Shown piece after piece: positions 16,228-24,822 of a stretch of 64,000 nucleotides of DNA. The notes under the pieces are model-generated. The model worked only from the letters and a program-made list of their open reading frames with translations, ran no database searches and was not told the DNA's origin. This stretch comes from Dryocola sp051297175 (lineage in GTDB: Bacteria; Pseudomonadota; Gammaproteobacteria; Enterobacterales; Enterobacteriaceae), in the NCBI RefSeq assembly GCF_051297175.1, contig NZ_JBINNY010000001.1, forward strand, positions 1,054,001 to 1,118,000, given 5' to 3'. Each line of letters starts with the position of its first letter. The first letter of the stretch is position 1. Both the position numbers and the translations under genes were made by a program.

Positions 16228-16986
16228 TTAACCCGCTTTAGTGCCTTTCACAACGCAATTTGCACCGCTGCAGCCAAACACAAGACGAGGATGGCCACCG
16301 TAATCGTTCAGGTAGGTCAATACGGGGGCGCTTCCTAAAGCACCGGCGCTAACGCCCAGCGGTGCGCTGCCGTTAGGCTCGATCATCACGGGCTTAAAGG
16401 ATTTTACGGGCTGCGCGTCAGGAGAAGCCGCCGCCGCCGTTAGCGTGACGAAATACGGCGTAGGGTTCACCGCTATATAGTCATCGCCTTTACGGCTCAG
16501 CGTTACAGATTCCTGCCACGGCTTGGCGTTTGAATCGGCTAATAATGCCGCAGGGCGGTAGAATAATTTTATTCGCGTCTGTAGAGCGATTTGCAGCGTA
16601 TTAGGCTTATCGCTTTTAGGCGGAATTTCACGCATATTGAAATAGAACAGGCTTTCTTTATCCTGCGGTAATAGTTTAATACCGCCGACCCCCTGTATTT
16701 TAGCCTGGCTCTTTGCGCCGGGTTCAATACGCTGGACCGGAGGCAAAGACACCAGCGGGCTGCTGATTTTATTGCCGTCTCTATCTTCAATCCACGTTTG
16801 GGCAAGATAGGGCAGAGCGGTATTATTGTTAGTCAGGTTGACGCTGACGGAATTATTTTCACCGTCCAAAATTACGCGCGTGCGGTCAACGCCAATTGCG
16901 GCCTGTGCATACTGCGAGCCTAACATGGCGACAACGCTTAATGTCGCCAGCATGGATGGTTTTACTAAAGTACGTAAAGAAGTCAT
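16228..16986 (-). CDS. Periplasmic fimbrial chaperone (PapD family)
   Basis: Protein of 252 aa from the ATG at 16986 (a TTG at 17007 would add seven residues ahead of an otherwise normal signal peptide). Signal peptide ends QYAQA. The two-immunoglobulin layout is seen: GVDRTRVILDGENNSVSVNL, PYLAQTWIED, the family stretch SLFYFNMREIPP and LFYRP, and a C-terminal domain ending GCSGANCVVKGTKAG with a Cys pair typical of some chaperone clades. It carries pilins to the usher by donor-strand complementation. Confidence 0.93.
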   Translation of the reverse strand: MTSLRTLVKPSMLATLSVVAMLGSQYAQAAIGVDRTRVILDGENNSVSVNLTNNNTALPYLAQTWIEDRDGNKISSPLVSLPPVQRIEPGAKSQAKIQGVGGIKLLPQDKESLFYFNMREIPPKSDKPNTLQIALQTRIKLFYRPAALLADSNAKPWQESVTLSRKGDDYIAVNPTPYFVTLTAAAASPDAQPVKSFKPVMIEPNGSAPLGVSAGALGSAPVLTYLNDYGGHPRLVFGCSGANCVVKGTKAG

Positions 16987-17114
16987 TTTGGTTCTCTTGA
17001 TAAGCAATTTTACATTGGCCTTAGGAAATGTTATTAAGCCAGCGGCTAAAAATAACGTTCCCTATGGCCAGGTTTTTCTACATTATAAAAACCCATCCAT
17101 GGTCATTATTCGCA

Positions 17115-19673
17115 TTACTGAATTTTTTCAGAACTTAATAATTTACACGGAAGCAGCAGAACGTTGCTGGAAATATTTTCCGGCAGCGGGTCAGGCAGCG
17201 AAATACTGCATTGTGCGATGCCGTCCCAGTTTACGGTCATTGTTTCACCGGCGACGATACCGCTTAACCACACGCTGCCCTCATCGTTTAATAAACCCGT
17301 CTGCTGGCCGTCTTTATTCAGCACGGTGGCGCCAAACGGCGGCGTTGTTCCATCCGCTAATTTGACGATGCCCATTGCTTTTTGTCCGGCGATTAAACCA
17401 AATTTACGATAGCCAATAGCGCCTTCGGTCAGCGTCCCCTCTACGACGGAGCGGGTGGCCTCAACGTTATCACCCAGCTTATCGAGGTTTACCGAAACGG
17501 TGTTGCGATAGTAGCTGCTCACATCGCTGACCACCGCTTTACCGAATATATTCGAGTTGGTCACGGCGTTGTAGCCCTGAACGGGAACATCGCTTACGCC
17601 TGCTGTATCGACCATCATTCGCGTACCGCCCTGAATGCCCGTTCTGTGCAGCGCGGCGCCGTGTGCCGTCGCCGTCATCCCGCCGCGTACGGACATGCTT
17701 AAGGAAGCATATTCGCTATTCTGAACGCTCGCAGAACCTGACACTTCAGCCTTATCGCCAAGATGGGTGATGTAGCCGCTTCCGCTGCCCTGTCCGTCCG
17801 TCACGCCGGTGGCGACGTTGTACGAAGTGTTATCGTCTATACGATCGTTGTAGCGCAGCGACTGGCTGTTGGAGCTGCCGTTAGCCGATGCGTCATAGCT
17901 GAGCGTGCCGCTGTTGCCCCAGGGAATACTCAGACTCATATAGATGCCATCATCGTTGTTATCGTTATATTTATTGCGAAACGCCGTGCCGTTTACGCTG
18001 AGGTTTTTTAGCCTTCCCAAGTCAAAGTAGTGGGCAACAGACAGGCTGTAGTTATCATTCGTTGGTCTGTCCCAGTAGGTTTGATGGTTATAGCTCAGGT
18101 AGACGCTGGAATTCAGCTCCCTTAGCTGCTGGTTAAACGTTAGCGTGTAAAGCTCCTTACCGCCGCCAAGGTTAGCCGAGCTTTGTGAATAAAAACGGCG
18201 GTTAATATATTGCGACATATTCATAAAGTTGCGCTCCGAGAAGCGATAGCCCGCGAAGGTTATCTGGCTGTCGGTTTCCGCAAAGCGTTTTGAATAGCTC
18301 ACCCGGTAAGAGCCGCCGCTTTTAGTCCCTTCTTCCGGAAGCTCCGCACGAGACTGTGTCATATCGACAGAGATGGCCCCGAGGGCCAAGAGATCTCGAC
18401 CGACCCCAACCGCCGCAGAGGTATAGCCGTCTGCGCCCAGTCCCCCGCCGTAAAGCGACCAGCCGTTGTTTACCCCCCAGGAAAACTCCCCGTTGGCAAA
18501 GGTCAAATCGCTGGTTTTATGATCGGTGGTAGAAGGGCGCCCGAGGGCAAACTTGTAGCGCACCATGCCGGGACGGGTCAGATAGGGAATGTTTGCCGTA
18601 TCCATCTGGAAGGTGCTTACGCTGCCGTCCTGTTCTTCAACCTTAACGTCCAGCTTCCCGCTAACCGCATTATTCAAATCCTGAATTCTGAACGGACCGG
18701 CGGCGACGGTAGTTTCATACAGCACGCGCCCCTGCTGGCTAATGGTAACCTTGGCGTTGGTTTTGGCAACGCCGGTGACTTCAGGCGCATAGCCGCGCAG
18801 GTTGGGTGGCAGCATGTTATCGTCGGACACCAGGCTACCGCCGAGATAGCGGAAGCTGTCAAACATGCCGGAGCTGAGATAACCCTCTCCAAGGGTCAGC
18901 TTTGCGCGCAGGGCGGAAATGGCGCGGTACGCATAGTAGCTGCTCCAGTTAAGGTTCTGCGTGCTCTCGCTACCCGAGTGGTTGTATTGTGCCTGCCAGT
19001 CGGCGCGCATGCGCCACGGGCCGAGGTTTGCCCCGGCGACACCGTTACCTGACACCGAGCGGGTATCGCTGCCGGACTGACTCTGCTGATGCACGGTTTG
19101 CGCGTTAACGCTGTAATCAAACAGCACGCCGGGGACGCCTTCATCCCAGCGCGCGGGCGGGTCCCAGTTCTCTGAGGTATATTCAAGGTAAGCCTGAGGC
19201 ATGTTGACATAGATAGCGCTATTGCCTAAGTCACCGCGCACCGTCACCCCGTTGAGGGGGGTAAGGCTGAGACACTGACCGCCGTGCCAGGCAACAAGCT
19301 CTTTTTCCGCCTCGGCTTTTAGCCCTAATTCATGAATAATTTCAGGCGTGAAGCAGGGTTCGCTACCGTCAGGGTCGCTATCCGGCGCGAAGAACTTTAT
19401 GGCTCTTTCCTGAAGTGCGCTTTTGTTAACGCGTACGGCTAATACATACTCACCGGGCATAATATACCCGGCTCGCGAGAACTGGCTGAGATCGATATTT
19501 GAGCGATCTTTTACATCGAGCACGTCGGTATTAAATTCTATTGCGCTATCAGCGGCGATAGCAGCTTCCGTCATCCCGGAGATTAAAACAAAAATAACTC
19601 CTGCTGCAATAGGCCGTAGAGGGAACCCGGCCACTCTTCCATTGAAGAATAGACTAGAATTTATATTAATCAT
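17115..19673 (-). CDS. Outer-membrane fimbrial usher (PapC/FimD family)
   Basis: Protein of 852 aa, full length for the family. Signal peptide ends EAAIAA. N-terminal domain IEFNTDVLDVKDRSNIDLSQ, then the 24-strand barrel with the plug, containing GYAPEVTGVAKTNAKVTISQ and YETTVAAGPFRIQDLN, both invariant usher motifs. C-terminal domains contain PFGATVLNKDGQQTGLL and a Cys pair (AQCSISLP, LLLPCKL). Closest in appearance to the MR/P-PMF type ushers. It exports and orders the pilins encoded around it. The gene lies 18 nt after the second pilin and 128 nt before the chaperone. Confidence 0.96.
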   Translation of the reverse strand: MININSSLFFNGRVAGFPLRPIAAGVIFVLISGMTEAAIAADSAIEFNTDVLDVKDRSNIDLSQFSRAGYIMPGEYVLAVRVNKSALQERAIKFFAPDSDPDGSEPCFTPEIIHELGLKAEAEKELVAWHGGQCLSLTPLNGVTVRGDLGNSAIYVNMPQAYLEYTSENWDPPARWDEGVPGVLFDYSVNAQTVHQQSQSGSDTRSVSGNGVAGANLGPWRMRADWQAQYNHSGSESTQNLNWSSYYAYRAISALRAKLTLGEGYLSSGMFDSFRYLGGSLVSDDNMLPPNLRGYAPEVTGVAKTNAKVTISQQGRVLYETTVAAGPFRIQDLNNAVSGKLDVKVEEQDGSVSTFQMDTANIPYLTRPGMVRYKFALGRPSTTDHKTSDLTFANGEFSWGVNNGWSLYGGGLGADGYTSAAVGVGRDLLALGAISVDMTQSRAELPEEGTKSGGSYRVSYSKRFAETDSQITFAGYRFSERNFMNMSQYINRRFYSQSSANLGGGKELYTLTFNQQLRELNSSVYLSYNHQTYWDRPTNDNYSLSVAHYFDLGRLKNLSVNGTAFRNKYNDNNDDGIYMSLSIPWGNSGTLSYDASANGSSNSQSLRYNDRIDDNTSYNVATGVTDGQGSGSGYITHLGDKAEVSGSASVQNSEYASLSMSVRGGMTATAHGAALHRTGIQGGTRMMVDTAGVSDVPVQGYNAVTNSNIFGKAVVSDVSSYYRNTVSVNLDKLGDNVEATRSVVEGTLTEGAIGYRKFGLIAGQKAMGIVKLADGTTPPFGATVLNKDGQQTGLLNDEGSVWLSGIVAGETMTVNWDGIAQCSISLPDPLPENISSNVLLLPCKLLSSEKIQ

Positions 19674-19691
19674 TACAGGTACCCTAAGTGA

Positions 19692-20255
19692 CTAGTAGTA
19701 ATCCAGTTTAAAACGTATAGTGGTTTGGTATTCACCTGGCTGTAATATTTCATGGTTACTGACCAGTTTTAATACATAATCTAACTGCATTTTACCTAAG
19801 CTTATTTCGTGCGCGCCGGTTGGGATGCCTGGTAATATAGAAGCACCTTCACTATCGAAAATTTTTATTCCAAACCCTTTGGCGTCGCCGTCCGTTTTAA
19901 AACTTCCATTTTCACCTCGTTGGCCGTCAAAAGTTACCCGAAACGCGCTCCAGTCGGGTTGTGATGGATTGGCGGGATCGAGGGAGCAGTTTTTGAGGTT
20001 AATATGGAAATCAATTTTATGACCCTCATTGTCCCTTGACAGGCTATCGACTGAGGTAAGGTCGATATCAATAATCTGCTTTTGGCTTCCGGTGTCTATA
20101 GCGCAGGCACCGTCGATAATGCTGCCTTGCATACCTACTCTGCCGTGGGGTTTTCCCTGAATCATTGTTACCGAATAGCCAACACCAGGTATTGCTAATA
20201 CAGCGAGCAGCGTTATGGAAGAAAGCACTTTATTTATATTTAATGAGAATGTCAT
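19692..20255 (-). CDS. Fimbrial subunit, MrpB/anchor-like
   Basis: Protein of 187 aa from the ATG at 20255, which starts a regular signal peptide (MTFSLNINKVLSSITLLAVL); an in-frame ATG at 20312 would put 19 odd residues in front and run into the stem-loop. Pilin motifs are GRVGMQGSIIDGACAIDTGS, INLKNCSLD and the C-terminal YQTTIRFKLDYY. Second gene of the operon, between the major subunit and the usher, where termination/anchor pilins (MrpB, PapH) are usually found. Confidence 0.87.
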   Translation of the reverse strand: MTFSLNINKVLSSITLLAVLAIPGVGYSVTMIQGKPHGRVGMQGSIIDGACAIDTGSQKQIIDIDLTSVDSLSRDNEGHKIDFHINLKNCSLDPANPSQPDWSAFRVTFDGQRGENGSFKTDGDAKGFGIKIFDSEGASILPGIPTGAHEISLGKMQLDYVLKLVSNHEILQPGEYQTTIRFKLDYY

Positions 20256-20298
20256 ATTTAATTCTGGACACCCAAAATAATCGCATGAAGGGATATAG

Positions 20299-20330
20299 AA
20301 GAGCCTGCACAATAAAATGTGCAGACTCTT
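20299..20330 (-). promoter_or_regulatory. Stem-loop after the major pilin gene (attenuator / mRNA stabiliser)
   Basis: Thirteen-base arms AAGAGTCTGCACA and TGTGCAGGCTCTT on the minus strand, closing a six-base loop, 10 nt after the stop codon of the major subunit. The only mispair is C-A in plus-strand RNA but G-U in minus-strand RNA, so the fold is complete only in the fimbrial transcript. The downstream T-run is weak, so partial read-through is expected. This gives high major pilin and low usher expression, a common fimbrial design. Confidence 0.75.
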
Positions 20331-20339
20331 TTTAGACTA

Positions 20340-20891
20340 TTACTGGTAATCCATCACGAAGTTAGCAACGGACTGGAATTTACCGGTAGCGATGGAAGAT
20401 TTTGCACCCAGCACATAGGCCTGGAATTCCATATCGTTATCGCCGGTTGCCAGAGCGATTGGCTGGGAAGCATCACCTGGTTTGATGACGTTGCCGCCCA
20501 GGTCGGTGATAACTACGCCAACGGTACCAGCTGCCTGACCGGTGGTTGCGAAGGATTCTGCCAGACCTTCTGTGGTATTGCCTGCAACACCGTTAAAGGT
20601 GATGCTTGCAGTACCGGCAGACAGGCTGCCAGTGTCGCAGTCACGCAGAGTCAGTTTAAAATCAATCGGGGTTGATTTGCCGTTGTTTTCAAGGGCGTGT
20701 TTTGCAATTGCGCCCAGCTCTACGTCCTGAGACAGGCTCTGGGAGTCAATAGAGCAAGCAGCATCAATTACAGAGCCGGTGAAAGTAATTTTACCGTGGC
20801 CCAAATCAGTAGAAGTCGTCGCTGCATTCGCAGCACCCATTGCCATCATAGAAGATACTGCTAATGCCAGTGCGATCTTTTTCATTCTCAT
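20340..20891 (-). CDS. Major fimbrial subunit (type 1 / MrpA-like pilin)
   Basis: Protein of 183 aa. Signal peptide KKIALALAVSSMMAMGAANA, then mature pilin beginning ATTSTDLGHGKITFTGSVID. Cys pair in AACSID and LRDCDTG. The C-terminal donor strand is KFQSVANFVMDYQ. Codon use is rich in optimal codons, as expected for the shaft protein made in large amounts. First gene of the minus-strand fimbrial operon. A second ATG at 20885 has a better-spaced GGA site and may be the true start. The Ser/Thr-rich mature N-terminus is a conceivable O-glycosylation site for the PglL-like enzyme of the same locus (inference). Confidence 0.94.
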   Translation of the reverse strand: MRMKKIALALAVSSMMAMGAANAATTSTDLGHGKITFTGSVIDAACSIDSQSLSQDVELGAIAKHALENNGKSTPIDFKLTLRDCDTGSLSAGTASITFNGVAGNTTEGLAESFATTGQAAGTVGVVITDLGGNVIKPGDASQPIALATGDNDMEFQAYVLGAKSSIATGKFQSVANFVMDYQ

Positions 20892-21730
20892 ATTTCCGTG
20901 TTTTCGTAGATTAAATTATCATTGTTGTTCGATATTGCTTATGCCTTTTACCTGTTCAGGTAAATAGCGGCCCCATATATTAATGCTAATATGGTTCCGT
21001 TAATTACATGCTAAAATCTAATGCGGCTAAATGCTATTAAGTCATCCGAACGCCGCCATTATTGCTATTGTCTTAGATGATTGTCAAACGGCGTAAATTA
21101 ATCTTTTTGAATGTACTTTAAGATTTTTTGTACATGCAGTTTACTATTAACAAAATCGAAACAATAGTGTGAAATTCAAATGAAATCGATGGGTGTAGTT
21201 AAGTGAGAATACATTTAGCTTCACTTTAAAGAAGGGGGGGGGTGAAATAAATCATTAATTTTCATATGCATGACTGTATTTGTTTTTTTGTTGGTATTGT
21301 TTTCTAGCCAAAGTAAATTGCAACATCCAAGTAACAATAATTGTAATTATAAATGTTTTAATTAGGAATTTGAGCAGTATATTTTATACGGTCTCATGAC
21401 TTTGTTTTGCTTTTTATAAGTTTTTACACCTTCATGAGTAATCATATGAGCTTTATTTTAAGAATGTGAGCAAGATTCTTTCTTCAGGGTAGAGGTATGC
21501 AGGTACACAATTTATCTATTATTTGACTCTTCGTAACTACTTGTGGAAAACTTAGCCCGGTTCTTCTTTGAAAGATCGTTTGTGAGTTATTAAATATAAC
21601 TCGTGCACTAATTCTTTGGAGTTAGTTTTGTTATCCAATTGTATAAAAACCAATATGATAGGTATTCGAAATGCGGCACCTACTATTCCTCGAAAACAGA
21701 GGTTATCTGTTCAGCGGAGTCCTACAAAAC
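20892..21730. promoter_or_regulatory. AT-rich divergent control region with a G9 tract
   Basis: About 840 nt without a convincing gene, between the major pilin gene (minus) and the adhesin module (plus). It is far more AT-rich than the backbone, typical of H-NS-silenced fimbrial promoters. A run of nine G (21234-21242; nine C on the minus strand) lies about 340 nt upstream of the major pilin start. No flanking inverted repeats like the fimA switch and no recombinase gene are seen. Promoter positions cannot be fixed by eye. Confidence 0.6.
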
Positions 21731-22324
21731 ATGAAAACCATGACGAACGCTATACTTCAGAATCTCTCCTTAACTTTTTTTTTCAGTATTATGATTTCTA
21801 CCCCCAGCCAGGGGGGAGAAACTTACAAAATGAACATGACTATTACTGGCACTGTTACCGCAACCGGAAAATGTCTATTTGCCGCTCCCGATCAACAAAT
21901 CGATTTGGGGGACATCATTGTTAGCAGGCCATACATTAGTACTAACACCAGACATTATGTATTGGTAGGGGAAAAGCGTGCTGATCTGGATGTCAAGATG
22001 CAATGCAGTGGTGATTTTTTGGGTAAAACAAAAATGACGCTTAGAGGATCGATGGGTGAGATTCAATTGCCAGATGGCCGCAAGGTGCTGCAATTTAAAA
22101 ATGCAAAAGATGGTTCTTTGAATACTGTTCTGGGGCTTGGCCTTATAGTTGATGGTAATGCGCAGGATGTCGGTACACCGTTTGAGGTAGATATGAATCA
22201 ACAACCCCGCATGGAAGTTGAAGTTGTCCAGATTGCTGATGGCTCTTCAGGCAGCAGTGCGAACGGGTTAACCGACGGCGATAGCGTGACGAGTGGCGCA
22301 ACATTAGTAATGGAATTCGACTAA
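21731..22324 (+). CDS. Minor fimbrial subunit (AT-rich adhesin module, first gene)
   Basis: Protein of 197 aa from the ATG at 21731, chosen because it begins the signal peptide (ILQNLSLTFFFSIMISTPSQG); an ATG at 21671 would add 20 residues. The pilin domain contains TITGTVTATGKCLFAAPDQQ, a second Cys in VKMQCSG, and ends SGATLVMEFD. A pilin of MrpE/MrpF-like size. Much lower GC than the fimbrial genes on the other strand, pointing to separate ancestry. Confidence 0.8.
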   Translation: MKTMTNAILQNLSLTFFFSIMISTPSQGGETYKMNMTITGTVTATGKCLFAAPDQQIDLGDIIVSRPYISTNTRHYVLVGEKRADLDVKMQCSGDFLGKTKMTLRGSMGEIQLPDGRKVLQFKNAKDGSLNTVLGLGLIVDGNAQDVGTPFEVDMNQQPRMEVEVVQIADGSSGSSANGLTDGDSVTSGATLVMEFD

Positions 22325-22879
22325 ATGAAGATAATGAAAGTGTGTTTCATTTTGAGAGATTTTCAAAAGAATGCGATGTTAAAACCTCATAATTTTATGA
22401 CAATGGCGCTGCTCTTAGCCTCTTTTTCCTCGTTGGCGATTTCAAATCAAGCAGGGGATTCGAAGCCATTTTCTTTCCAGGGAAAGATAAGCATGGCGGC
22501 GGACTGTAAGGTAAGCAATGATGGAATAATAAACATACCGTTTGGAAATGTAAGCATCGCCAAGATAGATAGCGGAAGTTTCGTGCGACCTATCCCTTAC
22601 GATCTAAATTGTGAAAATCTTCTATCAGGCAATACTGTCGCATTGCAATTTATTGGTACCAAAAGCAGTTTTGATTCCGACCTGTTGGGCAGTGACGTGC
22701 ATGAACTGGGAGTTAGAATCCTTAAAGATGGCAGCCCAATGGCATTGGACATTCCTTTCACGCTATCAGATCCTTCCAAACCTCCCAAACTTGAAGTTCA
22801 ACTTGTCAAAGATCCGACAGCCGATTTGCCAGAGAGTCCATTCTCAGCAACAGGTACGTTAGTGGCAATCTATTATTGA
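22325..22879 (+). CDS. Minor fimbrial subunit (AT-rich adhesin module, second gene)
   Basis: Protein of 184 aa if started at 22325, immediately after the preceding stop codon. A start at 22376 (MLKPHNFMTMALLLASFSSL) gives a more normal signal peptide and 167 aa; the sequence does not settle it. The pilin domain has FSFQGKISMAADCKVSNDGI, the second Cys in DLNCENLLSG and the C-terminal FSATGTLVAIYY. Probably an adaptor that joins the adhesin to the shaft. Confidence 0.8.
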   Translation: MKIMKVCFILRDFQKNAMLKPHNFMTMALLLASFSSLAISNQAGDSKPFSFQGKISMAADCKVSNDGIINIPFGNVSIAKIDSGSFVRPIPYDLNCENLLSGNTVALQFIGTKSSFDSDLLGSDVHELGVRILKDGSPMALDIPFTLSDPSKPPKLEVQLVKDPTADLPESPFSATGTLVAIYY

Positions 22880-22954
22880 AATAGGTATGGCTAGCCTACA
22901 GTTGCGGTGAGTCGTTTTATCTTATTTTTGCAAAAATAAAGTTAGAGGTTATTT

Positions 22955-23917
22955 ATGCTCCTCCGTTCGAGATTTATTTTACTGTATGTAATACTATTCT
23001 CTTTGTTATTAACACTGTCGCAAACTGCAATAAGTGGAATTTATGAGCCACCACTACCAACGAGTTGTGGTACTGGCGCTATAAATATGGCAATGGGAAA
23101 TAAAGTTTGTGTGACCACTTCAAAAGCAGATAGCACAGGGATTTTGAAAGTTGGAGCAGGTGTAACTTACCAGATGGGAGTATCAGAATCATATTTAGGC
23201 GAGTTTAGGGAATATGTTCCCATTGCTGGTACATATACTGCGAGGCTACATATATGTCCTACGACTTCGTCATCAAGATGTACTATAAGTAATAGTACCG
23301 AAACTATTGATGGAGTAAAGTCATTTAAATTATCTAGCTCAAAAACGATATATCAGCAACAACCGAGTGCTGGTGGGGCAAATCGTACTGTAAAAATCTC
23401 TTATACTCACACGATGTGTTTGTCTTTAGTTGATGATCATGGGATCGAATGGGCATCAAAGGATGGTATGTCCTGCCAAGATGGTCACAAATTGCCAGAT
23501 ACTCCGGCAACCTGCTATTTAAATTTTGGAGATACTGGAACGCTAAGCGTTGATATGGGGACACTGGAGCGAGGCTCAATGGCAACAGCACCTCAGTCCA
23601 CACAAACTGTTAAAAAATCAATATCCGTATTGTGCACGCGTGATGCAGGGGTTAATGCAAACTACCATTTCGAATATACGCCTTCTCCAATAGCAGGTGA
23701 AGAGTTAGTTTCAACCAATCTAAATGGAGTAGCTATAGCTTTAATCGATGATGGAAAAATAGTAACCCCATCATACAAGAAAGATGTCAACTTTAGCACC
23801 GGCTACAGTTATATTAATCTCGAGTTCGGAGCAGTCCGTGATCCGATAATAAAGTTGGATGAAATAGCTACAGGAAAATTTACTGCCAATGCTGTGCTAG
23901 TAATGAATATCCAATAA
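22955..23917 (+). CDS. Two-domain fimbrial tip adhesin (MrpH-like layout)
   Basis: Protein of 320 aa, twice the length of a pilin. A signal peptide (about residues 1-27) is followed by a receptor-binding-like domain (about 28-180) with several Cys (TSCGTG, KVCVTT, HICPTT, SRCTIS, TMCLSL, MSCQDG) and His99, His152 and His162. A pilin domain follows (CYLNFGDTGTLSVDMGTLER to the C-terminal ANAVLVMNIQ). This is the architecture of tip adhesins such as MrpH, in which His residues bind zinc; whether these His do so is untested. It ends the plus-strand module and would be placed at the pilus tip by the usher encoded on the other strand. Confidence 0.82.
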   Translation: MLLRSRFILLYVILFSLLLTLSQTAISGIYEPPLPTSCGTGAINMAMGNKVCVTTSKADSTGILKVGAGVTYQMGVSESYLGEFREYVPIAGTYTARLHICPTTSSSRCTISNSTETIDGVKSFKLSSSKTIYQQQPSAGGANRTVKISYTHTMCLSLVDDHGIEWASKDGMSCQDGHKLPDTPATCYLNFGDTGTLSVDMGTLERGSMATAPQSTQTVKKSISVLCTRDAGVNANYHFEYTPSPIAGEELVSTNLNGVAIALIDDGKIVTPSYKKDVNFSTGYSYINLEFGAVRDPIIKLDEIATGKFTANAVLVMNIQ

Positions 23918-23974
23918 TAAAATAACCTTAATTATAAACAGTAGTTGATGGAATTAATTAACTACTGTTCTTAA

Positions 23975-24514
23975 TTAATTATCATTCTGTATTAAATAAT
24001 AATTACTATATTCCCTCCAAACAAGTAACTCAAGATTACCACTTATCCCAAGCTTCTTCATGCCTTTTGATTTTAAATAATTCACAGTTCTTGTTGGCAT
24101 ACTGAGCTTTCCGGATATTGCATCACGGCACAAGCCTTCAGCGGACATTCTCAACACTAGATTTTCCTTTACCGTCAGTTCTACTTTTCTCATGCGACCT
24201 TTTTCAATTTTTATACTATCGGCACCAGACAAAGAGAAAACATGCTTCCAGCTTAAAAAATCACTCGGCAGCCATGTCCACCCATCGATATTCACATCAT
24301 CATCGCAGTAGACAATCAGGTCATCGTGGTCTGTGCCTAGTTTTTTTATCATCACAGAGATTTGGTCAGTAAAGGTAATGCAATTATGGCTTTCCTGTAA
24401 GTCTAACAGCCGTGATTTAAAATAAGAAAATGACTGACTGTCCTCAAGTAAGCCAGCGATACCGTTTTTCAAATAGGTATTGTTTATGGCGTCTAATGCG
24501 ATGTGATTAAACAT
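23975..24514 (-). CDS. LuxR-type transcriptional regulator (C)
   Basis: Protein of 179 aa with a C-terminal LuxR-type helix-turn-helix (LTVKENLVLRMSAEGLCRDA followed by ISGKLSMPTRTVNYLKSK, about residues 112-150). The N-terminal 105 residues have no recognisable sensor domain. It is convergent with the adhesin gene, a usual position for fimbrial regulators. Low GC. Third LuxR-type gene of the island; it is not a copy of the two at 4.6-6.0 kb. Confidence 0.75.
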   Translation of the reverse strand: MFNHIALDAINNTYLKNGIAGLLEDSQSFSYFKSRLLDLQESHNCITFTDQISVMIKKLGTDHDDLIVYCDDDVNIDGWTWLPSDFLSWKHVFSLSGADSIKIEKGRMRKVELTVKENLVLRMSAEGLCRDAISGKLSMPTRTVNYLKSKGMKKLGISGNLELLVWREYSNYYLIQNDN

Positions 24515-24822
24515 GATTTATCCATTAATTCTAAACGTTGCTTCTTAACAATCTACGTAATTTGTGCAAAAGCGTAGCGATGGCCATGACCATATTTGTG
24601 GTGTGGTTTTTGCGTTAGTTTTGGCTTGGCGTAAGAATAGGATTAACGGCTAGGCAAACAACATTATAATGCTATATGTGATTTTTATGAAATTTATACG
24701 CTGCTTTTTATTTTTTAATGGTTTTATGTTCTGACTTATTTGCTGCAGTAAGGTATCTCATACGGCGCGGTTAGTTTCTTAGTACGATAAGCGGTATTAC
24801 AAATGATGCGGTAAAGTGGGTC
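24515..24822. other. AT-rich intergenic region, divergent promoters
   Basis: About 308 nt between the LuxR-type gene (minus) and the ToxR-like gene (plus). Strongly AT-rich in 24660-24730. No open reading frame with a ribosome binding site and no repeat stands out. It presumably contains both promoters. Confidence 0.5.

Noticed and set aside
15033..20891. Type IV pili as the target of the PglL-like enzyme
   Set aside because: The adjacent pilus genes are clearly chaperone-usher type; no prepilin peptidase motifs or PilQ-like genes are in the window.
20892..21600. Invertible fimbrial switch (fimS-like)
   Set aside because: No pair of short inverted repeats flanking a promoter-sized segment was found by eye and no tyrosine recombinase gene lies in the window.
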